From an uncultured Rhodocyclaceae bacterium (GTDB taxonomy: Bacteria > Pseudomonadota > Gammaproteobacteria > Burkholderiales > Rhodocyclaceae): a stretch of 24,803 bases of DNA. Under the pieces are notes generated by a model. It was not told the DNA's origin. It did no database searches and worked only from the letters and a program-made list of their open reading frames with translations. The number at the start of each line of letters is the position of its first letter. Position 1 is the first letter of the stretch. A program made the position numbers and the translations under genes. Below are positions 23,513 through 24,803 of this stretch, piece by piece. The stretch is taken from assembly GCA_900549295.1 (NCBI GenBank), contig URNG01000041.1, positions 1-24,803 on the forward strand, read 5' to 3'.

Positions 23513-23628
23513 TAGAATCACGCCCACGGTGGCAATGCCCGTGTGGCAGGGAAGTTTCCTCTACCGGGGAACTACACCACCACAGAATCAAAGCAAAAGC
23601 CCCGGATAACCCCGGGGCTTTTGCTTTT
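23513..23628 (+). ncRNA. Possible small RNA ending in a strong intrinsic terminator
   Basis: A TAGAAT hexamer at 23513-23518 could serve as a -10 box. About 105 nt downstream transcription would end at the strong terminator. Between them are CACGG/CCGTG, an AGG-AA/TT-CCT mini-hairpin and three GGA triplets. No ORF in the stretch looks real, yet a terminator this strong must end something transcribed rightward. No good -35 is seen, and the RNA is not one I recognise. Confidence 0.35.
23591..23628 (+). terminator. Strong intrinsic terminator with 15-bp perfect stem
   Basis: AAGCAAAAGCCCCGG (23591-23605) pairs perfectly with CCGGGGCTTTTGCTT (23612-23626) around a 6-nt loop, ending in TTTT. The A-rich start and T-rich end allow function in either direction, so it may insulate the block from the downstream SPFH gene. 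Confidence 0.88.
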
Positions 23629-23674
23629 GGGGTACGTCGGGTTTTGGGTTGCGTGCTCCCCTTGTGGCGGCAAG

Positions 23675-23702
23675 TTCTGGGGTGGGCGTCCTGGGCTATA
23701 CT
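23675..23702 (+). promoter_or_regulatory. Candidate promoter of the SPFH-like gene
   Basis: TATACT at 23697-23702 is a good -10, preceded 16 nt upstream by a weak -35 (TTCTGG at 23675-23680). The start codon lies 60 bp downstream, with GAGGAG shortly before it. Confidence 0.4.
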
Positions 23703-23761
23703 CTGCCCGCATAGTAGGCGCGGTGCCTGCTTGGATATGTTGCGACATGCGAGGAGTTTTC

Positions 23762-24803
23762 ATGGGTCTCATTCAGGCGGTGGCGGGTTCGATTGGCGGC
23801 ACTCTGGCCGATCAGTGGAAGGATTTCCTGACTGTGCCGGACGGGCTGGCGGCGACTTCGGCGCTGTTTGCCGCCGCGCCGCGCGGCACCAACGCGGGAC
23901 GCGGGGCAAATACCAAGGGTTCGGCCAACATCATCACTAACGGTTCGAAAATCGTGGTGCCGGAAGGTTATGGCCTGTTGCTCGTGCAGGATGGGCAGAT
24001 CACCGGCCTGGCGGCGGAACCGGGGGGCTATGAATGGCGCTCGGACGAGATCAACTCGAAGTCGATTTTTGCGGGCGATGGCCTGCTCGATTCGCTCGTC
24101 ACGCAAAGCTGGGAGCGTTTCAAGTTCGGCGGTCAGCCGGGGGCGCAGCAACAGGCCTTCTTCGTCTGCCTCAAGGAGTTGCCGGATAACCGTTTCGGCA
24201 CGCAGTCGGAAATCTACTGGGACGACGCTTTCCTGAATACGCAGGTCGGCGCGATGACGCGCGGTTCGTATACGCTGAAGATCGTCGATCCCATCCTGTT
24301 CGTGAAGAATTTCGTGCCGGCGCAATATCTGCGCTCGGGGGAGGTCTTCGATTTCACCGATATCGACAACGCGGCGGCCAGCCAGTTGTTCAACGAGGTC
24401 GTGGGTTCGCTCGCGCCGGCGTTCAGCCTGTATACCAACGATCCGGGCAAGGGCAACCGCATCAGCAGAATCCAGCAGGATGCCGTGGGTTTTGCCCAAA
24501 GCCTGTCGGCGGCGGTGGAGGCGAATTATCGCTGGAAATCCGATCGCGGGCTGGTGATTGCCAAGACGGCCATCGTCTCGATCGAATACGACGCCAACAC
24601 CCGCGAATTGCTGAAAACCGTGCAGCGCGCCGACGCGCTGATGGGCGCGCGCGGCAATTCCAACCTGCAGGCCAGTGTCGCGGCGGGCATGCAGGCGGCG
24701 GGCGAGAATGGCGGCGCTGCCGGCATGATGGGCATCGGCATGGCTTCCGGCATGATGGGCGGCATCGGCGGCCTGCAACAGCCCGTGGCATCCGTGGCAC
24801 CTG
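23762..24803 (+). CDS. SPFH-domain / virion-core-like protein (YdjI type), 3' end beyond window
   Basis: The ATG at 23762 follows a GCGAGGAG ribosome site and the frame stays open to the window end (347 residues visible). The N-terminus (MGLIQAVAGSIGGTLADQWK) matches the short amphipathic start of YdjI-like SPFH proteins. The segments NGSKIVVPEGYGLLLVQDGQ, the PGGYEWRSDE region, a LPDNRFGT-like loop and the long ANYRWKSDRGLVIAKTAI stretch belong to the SPFH/band-7-type fold. A Gly/Met/Ala-rich linker starts near residue 305, and family members usually end in a zinc ribbon, which would lie outside the window. In Bacillus the family acts at the membrane in envelope-stress responses; a similar scaffold role here is inference. 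GC content is back to flank values, so the gene lies outside the accessory block. Confidence 0.85.
   Translation, partial: MGLIQAVAGSIGGTLADQWKDFLTVPDGLAATSALFAAAPRGTNAGRGANTKGSANIITNGSKIVVPEGYGLLLVQDGQITGLAAEPGGYEWRSDEINSKSIFAGDGLLDSLVTQSWERFKFGGQPGAQQQAFFVCLKELPDNRFGTQSEIYWDDAFLNTQVGAMTRGSYTLKIVDPILFVKNFVPAQYLRSGEVFDFTDIDNAAASQLFNEVVGSLAPAFSLYTNDPGKGNRISRIQQDAVGFAQSLSAAVEANYRWKSDRGLVIAKTAIVSIEYDANTRELLKTVQRADALMGARGNSNLQASVAAGMQAAGENGGAAGMMGIGMASGMMGGIGGLQQPVASVAP

Noticed and set aside
23570..23583. Shared CACCACCAC between the tRNA-Met 3' end (about 10026-10034) and 23574-23582 as att repeats
   Set aside because: Only about nine bases of a simple repetitive trinucleotide match and the flanks differ, so it is not convincing as an integration duplication.
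1..24803. CRISPR array, insertion sequence or integrase
   Set aside because: No regularly spaced repeats, no transposase or integrase domains and no terminal inverted repeats were seen on either strand.

Overview
The window reads as a betaproteobacterial chromosome segment, possibly Rhodocyclales-like, but I cannot fix the genus from sequence alone. The reasons are high-GC flanks with strong third-position GC and the recognisable order glyQ, lnt, corC, ybeY, phoH/ybeZ, miaB. A lower-GC accessory block lies immediately downstream of a tRNA-Met(CAU) gene.

Layout. 1-171 is the end of a GMC-family oxidoreductase. 328-834 (minus) is a fragment of glyS: about 70 GlyRS-beta residues, then an unrelated tail. 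An intact glyQ follows at 870-1814 (minus). Two plus-strand genes interrupt the usual glyQ-lnt neighbourhood: a secreted permuted papain-fold/YiiX-like hydrolase (2028-3542) and a lytic transglycosylase (3819-4550). The second has a sigma70-type promoter and a leader of about 170 nt that can fold as a four-helix cloverleaf. Then come lnt, corC, ybeY, phoH and miaB, all minus strand and closely packed (envelope lipoprotein maturation, ribosome quality control, tRNA modification). tRNA-Met at 9957-10033 has a consensus promoter and an intrinsic terminator.

Accessory block, about 10.2-23.2 kb, all minus strand and AT-richer. In transcription order it encodes an RloA-like AAA ATPase and an RloB-like Toprim-type protein (a recognisable abortive-infection-type pair). 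These are followed by a six-gene, mostly overlapping module: a large UPF1/DNA2-like SF1 helicase split by a frameshift at a T6 run; a 796-aa protein with a C-terminal PIN nuclease domain; a coiled-coil protein with an in-frame TAG at codon 22; a ClpB/ClpA-like AAA+ ATPase; a small NrdG-activase-like [4Fe-4S] protein; and a radical SAM enzyme. I do not recognise this combination as a named system. It is the best candidate here for an undescribed conflict or RNA-surveillance system, though the two broken reading frames mean this copy may be inactive or the assembly may contain errors.

Right edge. About 530 bp without a gene holds a possible small RNA ending in a 15-bp perfect-stem terminator. 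The start of an SPFH/virion-core-like (YdjI-type) protein follows and runs off the window.
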